From: JAJDXO01 sp965213765
GTDB lineage: Bacteria; Pseudomonadota; Alphaproteobacteria; Rhodospirillales; UBA2165
Direction of reading: 5' to 3'
DNA: 64,000 nt
Assembly: GCA_965213765.1 (NCBI GenBank)
Contig: OZ243926.1
Coordinates: 3,162,001 to 3,226,000 of the forward strand
Below are positions 16,795-24,936 of the stretch, piece by piece (within the stretch, counting starts at the first letter, position 1; the number at the start of each line of letters is the position of its first letter). A program made the position numbers and the translations under genes. Under the pieces are notes generated by a model. It did no database searches, had not been told where the DNA came from, and was given only the letters and a program-made list of their open reading frames with translations.

Positions 16795-17891
16795 AAGCGA
16801 TTACAATCGGTTCAGCCATGGCGGATATCATTGCGCTGATCGGCGATTCCGATGTCGAGCGCATGACGATGCACAATGCGACCTCGTCGTTCCTGCTGCT
16901 CGAACAGGGTAAAAAGATCGAAGCTCATTCCATCGGCAATCACATCGGCGGCGGCGCGATCAATATGGCGGTCTCGCTATCCCGGTTGGGCGTGGAGACG
17001 TCGACGCTGGTCAAGGTTGGCAGGGATGCGGACAGCGCGGGAATTCTCGAGCGGCTGGCGGCAGAGGGAATTTCGGCCGACCACGTTCTCTACACCGGTA
17101 AATTGCCGACGGGCACGGCGGTAATGGTCTCCTCGCACGACAAGAACCCGACCATCTTCACCCAACGCGGCGCCAACACGCTGCTCGAACCGGAGGATAT
17201 CCAGCCATCTCTGTTCGACGGCCCGAATCTGGTTTGCGTGGCGAGCCTGTCCAACCAGTCCGCGGATTGTTTTCCCAGGATTCTTGAGCTGGCAAGCGAA
17301 TCGGGAGCGTACGTGTCGGCCAATCCGGGCATTCGTCAGCTGACATCCCGGTCCGCCCCGTTTCTGGAGAGTCTCAAGCATCTCGACCTGCTGGCCATAA
17401 ACCGCATCGAGGCGGAGGCGCTCGTCCCGGCGATTTCGGCACATGCCGAAATCGCGGACGCGGGCGCCGCCGTTGACGATGACCCGGACTTGCCCAGGTT
17501 GCTCAAAATCGGTCTGGAATCCGTCGGATTTACAATGGGCCTCGGTACGTTTTTCCGAGCCGTTCAATCGCTCGGCGTGAAAAACGTCGTCATAACCGAC
17601 GGCACCGAGGGGTCGTACCTTGCGACGGCGGACCATCTCTATTTCTGCCCCGCCCGGCCTGTCCGCTTGATGGGGACCGCCGGGGCTGGCGATGCCTTCA
17701 TTTCAACCTTGTGCCGGTATCTGGCGGATGGGGAGGACTGTGGTGTGGCCATGCAGGCGGCAACGCTAAATGCCGGCTCTGTCATCGAGTACATCGATAC
17801 CCAGGAGGGTCTGCTTCCCGCCTCGGCGCTTGATGAACGCGTGGCCCAATACAGTTCGGAAATTCCGGTCAGGACTATAAGCCGGAATTAG
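16791..17891 (+). CDS. Second PfkB-family kinase, adenosine-kinase-like branch
   Basis: A 366-residue PfkB kinase clearly distinct from the preceding fructokinase. The N-terminus MKAITIGSAMADIIALIGD is followed by HNATSSFLLLEQGKKIEAHS and GGGAINMAVSLSRLG. The ATP/anion-hole motif is GTAGAGDAFISTLCRYLADG near residue 297-316. An insertion of about 35 residues (around 218-250, rich in Asp/Ala) is unusual for ribokinases. The start GTG 16791 overlaps the previous stop. The tail overlaps the convergent gene at 17875 by 17 bases. Its substrate is unknown. It may phosphorylate a second ketose (such as tagatose, ribulose or xylulose) formed from another polyol, or a nucleoside-like sugar. Confidence 0.75.
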   Translation: MKAITIGSAMADIIALIGDSDVERMTMHNATSSFLLLEQGKKIEAHSIGNHIGGGAINMAVSLSRLGVETSTLVKVGRDADSAGILERLAAEGISADHVLYTGKLPTGTAVMVSSHDKNPTIFTQRGANTLLEPEDIQPSLFDGPNLVCVASLSNQSADCFPRILELASESGAYVSANPGIRQLTSRSAPFLESLKHLDLLAINRIEAEALVPAISAHAEIADAGAAVDDDPDLPRLLKIGLESVGFTMGLGTFFRAVQSLGVKNVVITDGTEGSYLATADHLYFCPARPVRLMGTAGAGDAFISTLCRYLADGEDCGVAMQAATLNAGSVIEYIDTQEGLLPASALDERVAQYSSEIPVRTISRN

Positions 17892-18858
17892 GATCAGCCG
17901 ACCAGTCGAACGCCTCATGGGGGAATAGCTCCTCGAGCGGCATGAGTTTGCCGGTCATTCCCTGCTGGTGAACATACCCGGCCATGGTTTCCAAATTCTT
18001 CCTGTTGATATCGGTCAGACCGTAGGACCAGGGGTCCGGTCCAAGGAGTTCCTGCTGTTCTTCCCAGGCACTTTGGTACCAGGCCAGCGGGACGATGCGC
18101 GGATTGACCATCCGCCTGTAGTTGATCCGCTTGGCCTCTTCGAAGGCGTCCATCAGGCTTTTGACCACCCAGGGGTATTCCTCGACGATCTCTTCCTTGA
18201 TGGTCGTCACGTGCATGATTGGAAAGATGCCGGTTTTCCTGTAATAGGCGATCTCGATTTCTTTGTAGTCGGGAAATAGGCGCCCGACACGCGGATCCCG
18301 CTCGCGGATGCCCCGGGGGACGTCGGGGGAAATCATGGCATCGAGCTCGCCGGTGAGCAGCATCTCGTCCAGGTCCTGACCGTCGGCAATCCGCTCCACC
18401 GTCAGGCCCTCGTGATAGCCGAAGTTGCCGTCTTCGTCGCGCTCGGTGACCCAGGTAATCGATGCATGGGGAACCCCGTAGTCGTTTTCCAGGATACCCC
18501 GCACCCAGATGTTGCCGGCAGGTCCGAAATTGGTGCCGCCGACGCGCTTGCCGATCAAATCCCTTGGTTCATTGATCCCCTGCGATGTGTTGACGAAAGC
18601 GAAGCCGTGGCGAAACCGGCGATGGAGATAAACCGGCAGCGCCGTCACCGGGCGACCGCGGCTGCGGTCGGCCATATAGGCGCCGGCATTGAATTCGCCA
18701 ACGTCGTACTCGCCCTCGGCGACCCGCGCGTGGATTTCGCGGGTGCCCGGGAATTCGGGAAATTCCAGCTCAATGCCGTCCGGCCTTACCGTGCCGTCCT
18801 TGAGTGCGCGGACACTCTCGTAGTCACCGGTCTGAATGGTCAGTTTCAAGTTGGCCAT
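17875..18858 (-). CDS. 4,5-dihydroxyphthalate decarboxylase-like protein (binding-protein fold, no signal peptide)
   Basis: A 327-residue protein of the Pht5-like family, which shares the bilobal fold of ABC binding proteins. MANLKLTIQTGDYESVRALK, EGEYDVGEFNAGAYMADRSRG, GKRVGGTNFGPAGNIWVRGI and ITWVTERDEDGNF are family-type segments. There is no signal peptide and no lipobox, so it should be cytosolic. This argues for an enzyme (decarboxylase-like) or a cytosolic binding role instead of a transport receptor. It is the last gene of a minus-strand run behind two permeases, 16 bases after the first. Its 3' end overlaps the convergent kinase gene. In Pht5 the substrate is 4,5-dihydroxyphthalate. 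No other phthalate genes are nearby, so the substrate here is probably different. Confidence 0.65.
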   Translation of the reverse strand: MANLKLTIQTGDYESVRALKDGTVRPDGIELEFPEFPGTREIHARVAEGEYDVGEFNAGAYMADRSRGRPVTALPVYLHRRFRHGFAFVNTSQGINEPRDLIGKRVGGTNFGPAGNIWVRGILENDYGVPHASITWVTERDEDGNFGYHEGLTVERIADGQDLDEMLLTGELDAMISPDVPRGIRERDPRVGRLFPDYKEIEIAYYRKTGIFPIMHVTTIKEEIVEEYPWVVKSLMDAFEEAKRINYRRMVNPRIVPLAWYQSAWEEQQELLGPDPWSYGLTDINRKNLETMAGYVHQQGMTGKLMPLEELFPHEAFDWSADPNSGL

Positions 18859-18874
18859 GGTCCGTCCGCCGGCC

Positions 18875-19711
18875 CTAGTATCTCCAGCGGCTGAAGTGAT
18901 GCTCGGCGCGACGCAACATCTCGTTCAATAGAATCGCCGCCGCGGCGATCATTGCAACCAGCGCAAAGAGATTGTGGGGCTCGAACGCCTCGGAATAGAG
19001 TTCGGTATAGTAGCCGATACCCTTCTTGGTGGCGTACAGCTCGGCGAGAATTACTCCCAATAATGTCGCGGTCATACCGAGGCGCATGCCGGTGAACAGG
19101 CTCGGCACCAAATGGGGGAAAACGATATGCCGGTAGACCTGTCTTTTGCTCGCTCCCATGGAATGCGCCGCGGTCAACAAAATCGGATTTATGTTCTGGC
19201 TCCCGGCAATGACGTTGACGATGATCGGAAAAAACCCGTGGGTGAAACCGAACACAACCTTGATGGCAGGTCCAATCCCGAACATCAGCACCAGGACCGG
19301 CAGGATGGTGATCTGGGGAAAAGCGTATGCCATCAGGATGATGGGAAAAAAGGTACGGTAGGTCGGCCGGTTGAGGCCGACCAACATGCCCAGCACCAGG
19401 CCGGAGACCAGGGACATGGCGAACGCCACCGCAAGCTGCCACGACATGTCCCAAATGGCGATCGCGACCTCTACGTCCTCAAGGACGTGAAACAGCGACA
19501 GGAAGGATTGCGTTGCCGGCGCGCGGAAATCGGGATCGTTATAGGTGCGCGCGCCAATCTCCCAGGTGAGCACCATCAAGGCGATGACGCCCAGGCGCAA
19601 GGCGACCGGTGTCGAGAACCAGGTCTCATTCGGGATTGCAGGCGGCGCGGGCGTGGCGGCGGAGGCGCCTTCCGCCGCACGAACCATTCGATTTCGCCTG
19701 AACAACGCCAT
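18875..19711 (-). CDS. ABC transporter permease (SsuC/TauC type), second subunit
   Basis: A 278-residue membrane protein of the nitrate/sulfonate/taurine transporter class. After a polar N-terminal stretch of about 35 residues (Ala/Pro-rich, TPAPPAIPNE), there are about six membrane spans, for example LRLGVIALMVLTWEIGARTY and AFAMSLVSGLVLGMLVGL. The EAA-type docking loop reads LLTAAHSMGASKRQVYRHIV, followed by FPHLVPSLFTGMRLGMTATL. The start codon overlaps the stop of the preceding permease by one base, so the two are coupled. It is not a copy of the other permease, suggesting a heterodimeric channel, which is uncommon in this transporter class. Confidence 0.85.
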   Translation of the reverse strand: MALFRRNRMVRAAEGASAATPAPPAIPNETWFSTPVALRLGVIALMVLTWEIGARTYNDPDFRAPATQSFLSLFHVLEDVEVAIAIWDMSWQLAVAFAMSLVSGLVLGMLVGLNRPTYRTFFPIILMAYAFPQITILPVLVLMFGIGPAIKVVFGFTHGFFPIIVNVIAGSQNINPILLTAAHSMGASKRQVYRHIVFPHLVPSLFTGMRLGMTATLLGVILAELYATKKGIGYYTELYSEAFEPHNLFALVAMIAAAAILLNEMLRRAEHHFSRWRY

Positions 19712-20463
19712 CAGTGATAGGTCCCCTTTCGCTCGAGCCAGAAGACGATTGAGTTCAAGATGAACGCAATGATGACGATGAAGATGATGTAGGCGAACAT
19801 GGTCGAGATGTTCATCGCCTCGGCATAGAAGACAATTTTGTGCCCCAGGCCCTCCAGCGATCCGATGGTTTCACCGCCGACGATGGACAGGAAGCAAAGA
19901 ATGAAACCGATCCGGTAGCCGGTAAGAATGATCGGCAGGGCCGCCGGCAGCAGAACACGGCGGAATAACAGGAAGCCGGAAGCACCCATGGAATAGGCTG
20001 CCCGCCTATACACCGCATCGATATGCCCGAATCCGTTAATGGTGTTGAGGACCACCGGGAAAAACCCGAGAGCCGAGCCGATCGCCACCTTGGATGCCGG
20101 GCCAAGCCCGAAAAACAGCAGCGCCAGGGGATAGAAAATGATCAGGGGCACCGCGAACATGGAAGAGAACATGGGCTCGAACGCCCGCATCAGATAGCGC
20201 GACCGGCTGACAAGAAACCCAATGGTGGTTCCGGCGACAACCGCATTGGTATAGGCGAAGCCGAGCTCAAACAGCGTGGTCCGGAGCGGTTGGATAAAAT
20301 CGCCGGAAACGAGCAGAATTTGGAACTCGCTGATGACCTCGGGAAGTTTGGGCAGGAACAGATGGCTGACCCAGCCCATCTCGGTAAACAGGCCCCACAA
20401 GCCGAACAGCACCGCAAAAAAGCTGAGCTGGGTTAGCCGGATGCGGAGTTTGCTTTGCTCCAT
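19711..20463 (-). CDS. ABC transporter permease (SsuC/TauC type), first subunit
   Basis: A 250-residue permease with about six membrane spans (LTQLSFFAVLFGLWGLFTEM, MFSSMFAVPLIIFYPLALLF, FILCFLSIVGGETIGSLEGL). The docking loop is YRRAAYSMGASGFLLFRRVL followed by LPAALPIILTGYRIG. It follows the ATPase gene by two bases and overlaps the second permease by one. SsuC-type transporters normally use a homodimer, so two divergent permeases in tandem point to a heterodimeric pore. The pair imports whatever the binding protein at 21419-22396 captures. Confidence 0.85.
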   Translation of the reverse strand: MEQSKLRIRLTQLSFFAVLFGLWGLFTEMGWVSHLFLPKLPEVISEFQILLVSGDFIQPLRTTLFELGFAYTNAVVAGTTIGFLVSRSRYLMRAFEPMFSSMFAVPLIIFYPLALLFFGLGPASKVAIGSALGFFPVVLNTINGFGHIDAVYRRAAYSMGASGFLLFRRVLLPAALPIILTGYRIGFILCFLSIVGGETIGSLEGLGHKIVFYAEAMNISTMFAYIIFIVIIAFILNSIVFWLERKGTYH

Positions 20464-20465
20464 CC

Positions 20466-21302
20466 TCAGCCCCCGCTCGCCGCCGTCTGCTGTTCTTCAC
20501 CCTCCACGGCCTTCCTGATCTCGTCGTGAAGCATGGCGTAGAGATCGTTCCGGAGGCCGGTAAACTTCTCGGAGAGCATGAAATCCGGATTGCGGGGATG
20601 GCTCTCGCCGACATCGAGGATTTCCTTGAACTTACCGGGCCGGGCCGTCATCACCGCCACCCTGTCGGCCAGGAAAACGGCCTCGGCCAAGCTGTGTGTC
20701 ACAAAGACAATCGTTTTATCGGTCTTGGAGAGCATGACCGACAAATCCTCGCCCAAAATCATCCGCGTCTGCTCGTCGAGCGCGCCGAAAGGCTCATCCA
20801 TCAGCAGGATTTCAGTTTCCAGGCTAAGCGCCCGGGCCAACTGGGCGCGCTGTTTCATGCCCCCCGAAATCTGCCCTGGGAAGTGGTTGCCGAAATCGGC
20901 GAGCCCCACGGCCTCGAGCGCGTTCCAAGCGCGGCCATCGCGCTCCTGTACGGGCACGCTCTGAAATTCGAGGGCAACCTTGATGTTGTCGACGACGGTG
21001 TTCCAGGGAAACAAAGCACTTTCCTGAAACACGAAAGCGACTTCATTGGGCATGGGTCCATCGACAATCTTGTTGCCGATGAGGACCTCTCCCTCTGTCT
21101 GAGGAAATAGTCCGCCCATGATGTTCAACAGCGTACTTTTGCCGCAGCCGCTCGGGCCGATTAGGCAAAGCAGTTCTCCCCTTGGAACATCAATGGAAAC
21201 GTTGTCGAGGGCCTGGACGCGCTGAGAGTCTCCCGGCGCGCCAAAGACCTGGGAAACATTCGATGCGCTGATCGCCAGCTCGGCGCCGGTGGAAACGTCC
21301 AT
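20466..21302 (-). CDS. ABC transporter ATPase (SsuB/TauB type)
   Basis: A 278-residue ATPase with complete motifs: Walker A GPSGCGKSTLL, Q-loop FVFQESALFPWNTVVDNI, signature QISGGMKQRAQLARAL, Walker B ILLMDEPFGALDEQTR and switch VTHSLAEAVFLADRV. The FPWNTV segment and the MTARPGKFKEILDV part are typical of nitrate/sulfonate/taurine-class ATPases. The C-terminal 40 residues (ENDLYAML-like, then EEQQTAASGG) form a tail without a domain. It is separated from the binding-protein gene by 116 bases containing a strong stem-loop, and from the permease by two bases. Confidence 0.9.
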   Translation of the reverse strand: MDVSTGAELAISASNVSQVFGAPGDSQRVQALDNVSIDVPRGELLCLIGPSGCGKSTLLNIMGGLFPQTEGEVLIGNKIVDGPMPNEVAFVFQESALFPWNTVVDNIKVALEFQSVPVQERDGRAWNALEAVGLADFGNHFPGQISGGMKQRAQLARALSLETEILLMDEPFGALDEQTRMILGEDLSVMLSKTDKTIVFVTHSLAEAVFLADRVAVMTARPGKFKEILDVGESHPRNPDFMLSEKFTGLRNDLYAMLHDEIRKAVEGEEQQTAASGG

Positions 21303-21362
21303 TTGCGCGGCCCCTGTTTATTCTTGTGACAGTTTAGCGTGCCCGGTTGGTGCCGGACAAAT

Positions 21363-21401
21363 CAGCGGGCGCGCATTCCGACGGCAAACGCGCACCCGCT
21401 G
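21363..21401 (-). promoter_or_regulatory. Intercistronic stem-loop behind the binding-protein gene
   Basis: Read on the minus strand, CAGCGGGTGCGC (21401-21390) pairs with GCGCGCCCGCTG (21374-21363), 11 of 12 positions, 17 bases past the binding-protein stop and before the ATPase gene. There is no U-run. It is likely a message stabiliser or partial terminator, as seen behind smoE and pstS in this window. Confidence 0.65.
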
Positions 21402-21418
21402 TTTGAATACCGCCGCGG

Positions 21419-22396
21419 CTAGTTCGGCAGATACTCTTCCGTGTAGGTCTTGGACATGTCCGGCTTGGAGGACAAAATCTTGGTCACGACCAGGCCTTCG
21501 GCAATCACGTTCAGGGCCTTTTGGTCGAACCGGCCGGTCCGCGAGAATGCCGGCGCCTCGAGGTCGTAGGAATTCTCCGCAACCTCGCGGCTGAATTTGA
21601 GCTGCTTCATGCCGCGCTGAACCATGGCTTCCTTGTTGTCGAGGACGTAGTTCACCGATTCCAGCCAAGCCCGCGCAAACCGCTTAACGGCGTCCGGGTT
21701 TTTCTCCCGGAACTTGTTGGTAACGAACAGGACATGGGTGTGGAAGTCCTTGATATAGTCGCCGAACGCCAGGAACACCCGGCCCGTGCCCTTGGCCTGC
21801 AGGTTATAGCCCGCATCAACCGACATCACGAAGGCTTGCGTATTACCGGCTTTGGCCGCAGCCAATTGCGCCGGCAGGCTGCCCAACGGTACGGCGGTAA
21901 TACCATCTGGTCCCCAGCCCTGCTCGGCCGCCATGCGCCGCGAAAGGAAATAGGTCAGCGAAGACGGGGTGGAGACGCCGATCTTCTTACCCTTCAGGTC
22001 CTTGACGGTCATGCTCTTGTCGTAGAGCGGTGAATTGGTGGTCACGACGATGCCGAGATTGAGCGGCGCGCCGTGTGACGCCAAAAAACCGATTTGAGGG
22101 GCGCCCTTGGCGACGAAACCAAGCCCCACGCCGGAACCAAGCCCGATATCGGTGCTATCGGCGGCAAGCGCCTGGTGCAGCCGTGCGCTGCCGCGGGTGC
22201 CTAGTATTTCGAGATCAATCCCGTGCTTGGAGAAGATTCCCTGCTCCTTGCCAACATCCGCCATAAGAAAGGCAAACGGATGCGGCACCACCTTCATGAG
22301 CCTGATTTTATCGGCGGCATCGGCGGGCAAGGACACCGTCGCGCCGAGCGCAATTGCGCCCGCAAAAAGAATTCCCGAAAATAATTTGGTCTTCAT
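21419..22396 (-). CDS. ABC transporter solute-binding protein (SsuA/TauA/ThiY type)
   Basis: A 325-residue periplasmic binding protein. Residues 1-28 are a Sec signal (MKTKLFSGILFAGAIALGAT, cleavage near PADAA). The mature part starts DKIRLMKVVPHPFAFLMADV, with the NMT1-like pattern GIFSKHGIDLEILGTRGSAR, STDIGLGSGVGLGFVAKGAP and KDLKGKKIGVSTPSSLTYFL. This fold binds aliphatic sulfonates, taurine, nitrate or pyrimidine-like ligands. The ligand here is not readable. It is the first gene of the transporter operon and is divergent from the M24-like gene at 22625 across 228 bases that should hold both promoters. Confidence 0.85.
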   Translation of the reverse strand: MKTKLFSGILFAGAIALGATVSLPADAADKIRLMKVVPHPFAFLMADVGKEQGIFSKHGIDLEILGTRGSARLHQALAADSTDIGLGSGVGLGFVAKGAPQIGFLASHGAPLNLGIVVTTNSPLYDKSMTVKDLKGKKIGVSTPSSLTYFLSRRMAAEQGWGPDGITAVPLGSLPAQLAAAKAGNTQAFVMSVDAGYNLQAKGTGRVFLAFGDYIKDFHTHVLFVTNKFREKNPDAVKRFARAWLESVNYVLDNKEAMVQRGMKQLKFSREVAENSYDLEAPAFSRTGRFDQKALNVIAEGLVVTKILSSKPDMSKTYTEEYLPN

Positions 22397-22624
22397 GGTG
22401 CTAATCCCCCATAGTTTCCCAGTGTGAACAAACGACTGAAATCTCCACGTCAGAGCCTATCGAGATTGCAAAAGCCCAAGTAATAGAAAATCCTCTATGA
22501 GCTATAAGAATTGGTTTCGAGGCATATCAGGCCAATTCCCCATTGTGATACGGATTCCATCAAAAATCGGGGCGTAGTCCATAAAGAAGCCGACACTTGT
22601 ACCGAACGGCATCGGGTCAGAACG

Positions 22625-23740
22625 ATGAATCACCAGGACAGACTCCGGCTCCTTCAGGGCGTCATGGATGCGGACGGACTTGAGGCCATAATTGCGCTCT
22701 CGAATGCCGACCATCACGTTGACTGGGGGGATAGTGTCGCGCTGATCAGCGGCGTGAAGCCCCTTGGTCCGAGCCTGTCGGTACTGGAAAAGGACGGAGG
22801 GACCCGCCTGGTTGTTTCTCCAGGTTGGGACATTGAGCGGGCCCGGACCCACGCTCACGCCGACAGGGTGGAAGGCGTTTCCGATTTGCGGGCCGCGCTG
22901 CCGGATTTGCTCGACGGACTTGGGTCGGCCAAGCGGGTCGGGGTCGCCAATCTGTCCGGAATGCCGCATGGGTTCGCCGATAGCCTGTTGAGCAGCCTGC
23001 CGGAAACCGTGGTCGACGTGACGGCACTGGTCTTCAGCGCCGCGGCGCGGAAAACGGAGGAAGAGCTGGCCAATGCGCGCAAGGCGACGGAAATCGCCGA
23101 GCGCGGGTATCGTCATCTGCTTGACGTCGCCAAACCGGGAATCCCGGAGTGCCGGATGGCGGCCGAGATCAAGGCGATTACCCGGGAACTCGGGGCGGAC
23201 GACAATTTCATGATGTTTCACGCCGAGGGTCATCCGCGGGCCGTTCAGCCGTCCGGAGAGCGACAATTCGAGGCAGGCGATTTGATATTGGCTGAAATCA
23301 CCCCGAGCTATGGCGGCCAGTTCACGCAGATCTGCCGAACCGCCTGCCTGGGCGAAGCGACCGATACCCAATGCGAGAAGTATGAGCTGGTCGTCGCGGC
23401 GATGAATAACGGGATCGGCAAAGCCGCCGCCGGGGCGGCGATGAAGGAAATCTGCATGGGCATCGATGACGTCCTTCGTGAGGCCGGGTACGGCGAGTAT
23501 TGCGAACCGCCCTACATGAACCGCCGGGGACACGGGCTCGGCAGCACATCGGTCGCGCCCGGGAACGTCGCGCTGATCAACGAAACCATATTGGAGGCCG
23601 GGATGTTCTTTGTGGTTCACCCGAACCAGTACATTCCCGAAGTCGGATACCTCTTATGCGGCGAGCCGATAGCGATCACCGACGGCGCGCCGGACGTCTT
23701 GACCGAAGAGCGGGCGAAATTGGGAACAATATCGATTTAA
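22625..23740 (+). CDS. M24-fold (pita-bread) hydrolase-like protein lacking metal ligands
   Basis: A 371-residue protein with the creatinase/Xaa-Pro aminopeptidase architecture: an N-terminal creatinase-like domain (1 to about 140) and a C-terminal M24 domain (about 145-365). The metalloenzyme ligands are mostly changed. Glu224 stands in place of the first Asp (LILAEITPSYGG), Gln235 in place of the second (GQFTQICRT), and His332 in place of the first Glu (FFVVHPNQY). The last Glu position appears as Cys345 (GYLLCGEP). Only the GHG His303 is kept. Creatinase shows that this fold can act on amidino or amide substrates without metal. ATG 22625 is the chosen start, and an upstream in-frame start at 22511 is poor. 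It is followed after 34 bases by a second M24-like gene. Confidence 0.75.
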   Translation: MNHQDRLRLLQGVMDADGLEAIIALSNADHHVDWGDSVALISGVKPLGPSLSVLEKDGGTRLVVSPGWDIERARTHAHADRVEGVSDLRAALPDLLDGLGSAKRVGVANLSGMPHGFADSLLSSLPETVVDVTALVFSAAARKTEEELANARKATEIAERGYRHLLDVAKPGIPECRMAAEIKAITRELGADDNFMMFHAEGHPRAVQPSGERQFEAGDLILAEITPSYGGQFTQICRTACLGEATDTQCEKYELVVAAMNNGIGKAAAGAAMKEICMGIDDVLREAGYGEYCEPPYMNRRGHGLGSTSVAPGNVALINETILEAGMFFVVHPNQYIPEVGYLLCGEPIAITDGAPDVLTEERAKLGTISI

Positions 23741-23774
23741 CCGGTTTGGGGCCGGCCCATCGGGGGAAGACAGA

Positions 23775-24932
23775 ATGCAAACGATGAATCCGGTGCTGCA
23801 AGTCGGGGCATATAATTGGCATCCCGATGTTGTGCCGGCGACTGAATTTCAGTCTCGATTGTCGAGCCTTCGCGAACACATGCTCGCCGAGGGGTGGTCG
23901 GGGGCGGTGGTGTTCGGGGATCGCCCGGATCACGGAAACCTGTCCTACTTGACCAATTTCACCCCCCGGCTGAGCGGCGCATTGGCCCTGATCCCCGCCG
24001 AGGGCGAGGTGCGCATTTTATCGTTCGACGGTGGGCGCATGATTCCGGCGGGAAAGGAGACCACCTGGGTGGACGATGTCAGACCGGCCAAGGACCCCGC
24101 CGCGGCCGCGCATGAGTGGATCAATGAACTCGGTGACGGCGCACGGATCGCCACCATCGATTTTGGCGCCGTGCCAAAAGGGATATTCGACGGTCTCGCG
24201 GAAGTCCCGGGCTTTGCCGATGCGGACGATGTCACCGAATTCATGCTGAACCTGCGGCGCAGCAAGTCGCCGGCCGAGGTGGCGGCCGTACGCGGGGCGG
24301 TGACATTGCTGAAACAGGCGGAAGCGAATATTCACGCCTGCCGGGAGGAAAATGCTTCGTTTACGGCAAGCGTTTTGTCGGCGGAAACCGCGGCCCGCAA
24401 GGCCGGAGCCCAGGATATACGATCGCTCTACTCGCCGGATGGCGGAAGGACGTTTATCCCGATCGAGCATCTGACGGATGCGGCGGAGGGGCCGCTGGTC
24501 GCCTACTTGGCGGTCAGGAATCGAGGCTATTGGGCCGACGGCTTCATAACCGCCGGCGCCATCGGCGCGCCCGTGGGCGAAGCCGCCGAACGGGCACTTC
24601 AGGCGATGATAGACAATGCGAGGGACGGCGCCTCGATCTCCGATCTTCGGGCGGCCCGGAACGGTCACTTGGGGAATTTGCGGGGCCATGACCTCGTCGG
24701 CGATGGTTGCGGGTCCGGGCTCGGCCTGTCATTGGGCGAACATCCCGAGCTGACCAATGGCTCGGACATGCCCCTCAAGTCCGGTGATATCTGCTCGCTC
24801 AAAGTCGGCGTCGCCGACGACGAGGCCGGCGCAGCCATAACCTCGGCCGTCGTCCGGATAACAGGCGATGGCCGGGAGGTCCTGTGGCAACCCGTGGACC
24901 GGGAAAGCCGGGCGGCGGCCCGAGGCGGGTAA
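23775..24932 (+). CDS. Second M24-fold protein, also lacking metal ligands
   Basis: A 385-residue protein with the same two-domain plan as its upstream neighbour but low similarity to it. The N-terminal domain includes WSGAVVFGDRPDHGNLSYLT. The C-terminal M24 domain includes FMLNLRRSKSPAEVAAVRGA near residue 156. Ligand positions are again altered. VAYLAVRNRGYWADG keeps Asp254 but has no Asp at the first site. The GHG His is replaced in GDGCGSGLGLSLGEHP, and the first Glu is replaced by Lys343 (CSLKVGV). It is therefore unlikely to be a metallopeptidase. The start ATG 23775 has GGGGGA seven bases upstream. The two M24 proteins may form one heteromeric enzyme. It ends four bases before the MmgE/PrpD gene. 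Confidence 0.72.
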   Translation: MQTMNPVLQVGAYNWHPDVVPATEFQSRLSSLREHMLAEGWSGAVVFGDRPDHGNLSYLTNFTPRLSGALALIPAEGEVRILSFDGGRMIPAGKETTWVDDVRPAKDPAAAAHEWINELGDGARIATIDFGAVPKGIFDGLAEVPGFADADDVTEFMLNLRRSKSPAEVAAVRGAVTLLKQAEANIHACREENASFTASVLSAETAARKAGAQDIRSLYSPDGGRTFIPIEHLTDAAEGPLVAYLAVRNRGYWADGFITAGAIGAPVGEAAERALQAMIDNARDGASISDLRAARNGHLGNLRGHDLVGDGCGSGLGLSLGEHPELTNGSDMPLKSGDICSLKVGVADDEAGAAITSAVVRITGDGREVLWQPVDRESRAAARGG

Positions 24933-24936
24933 CAGG

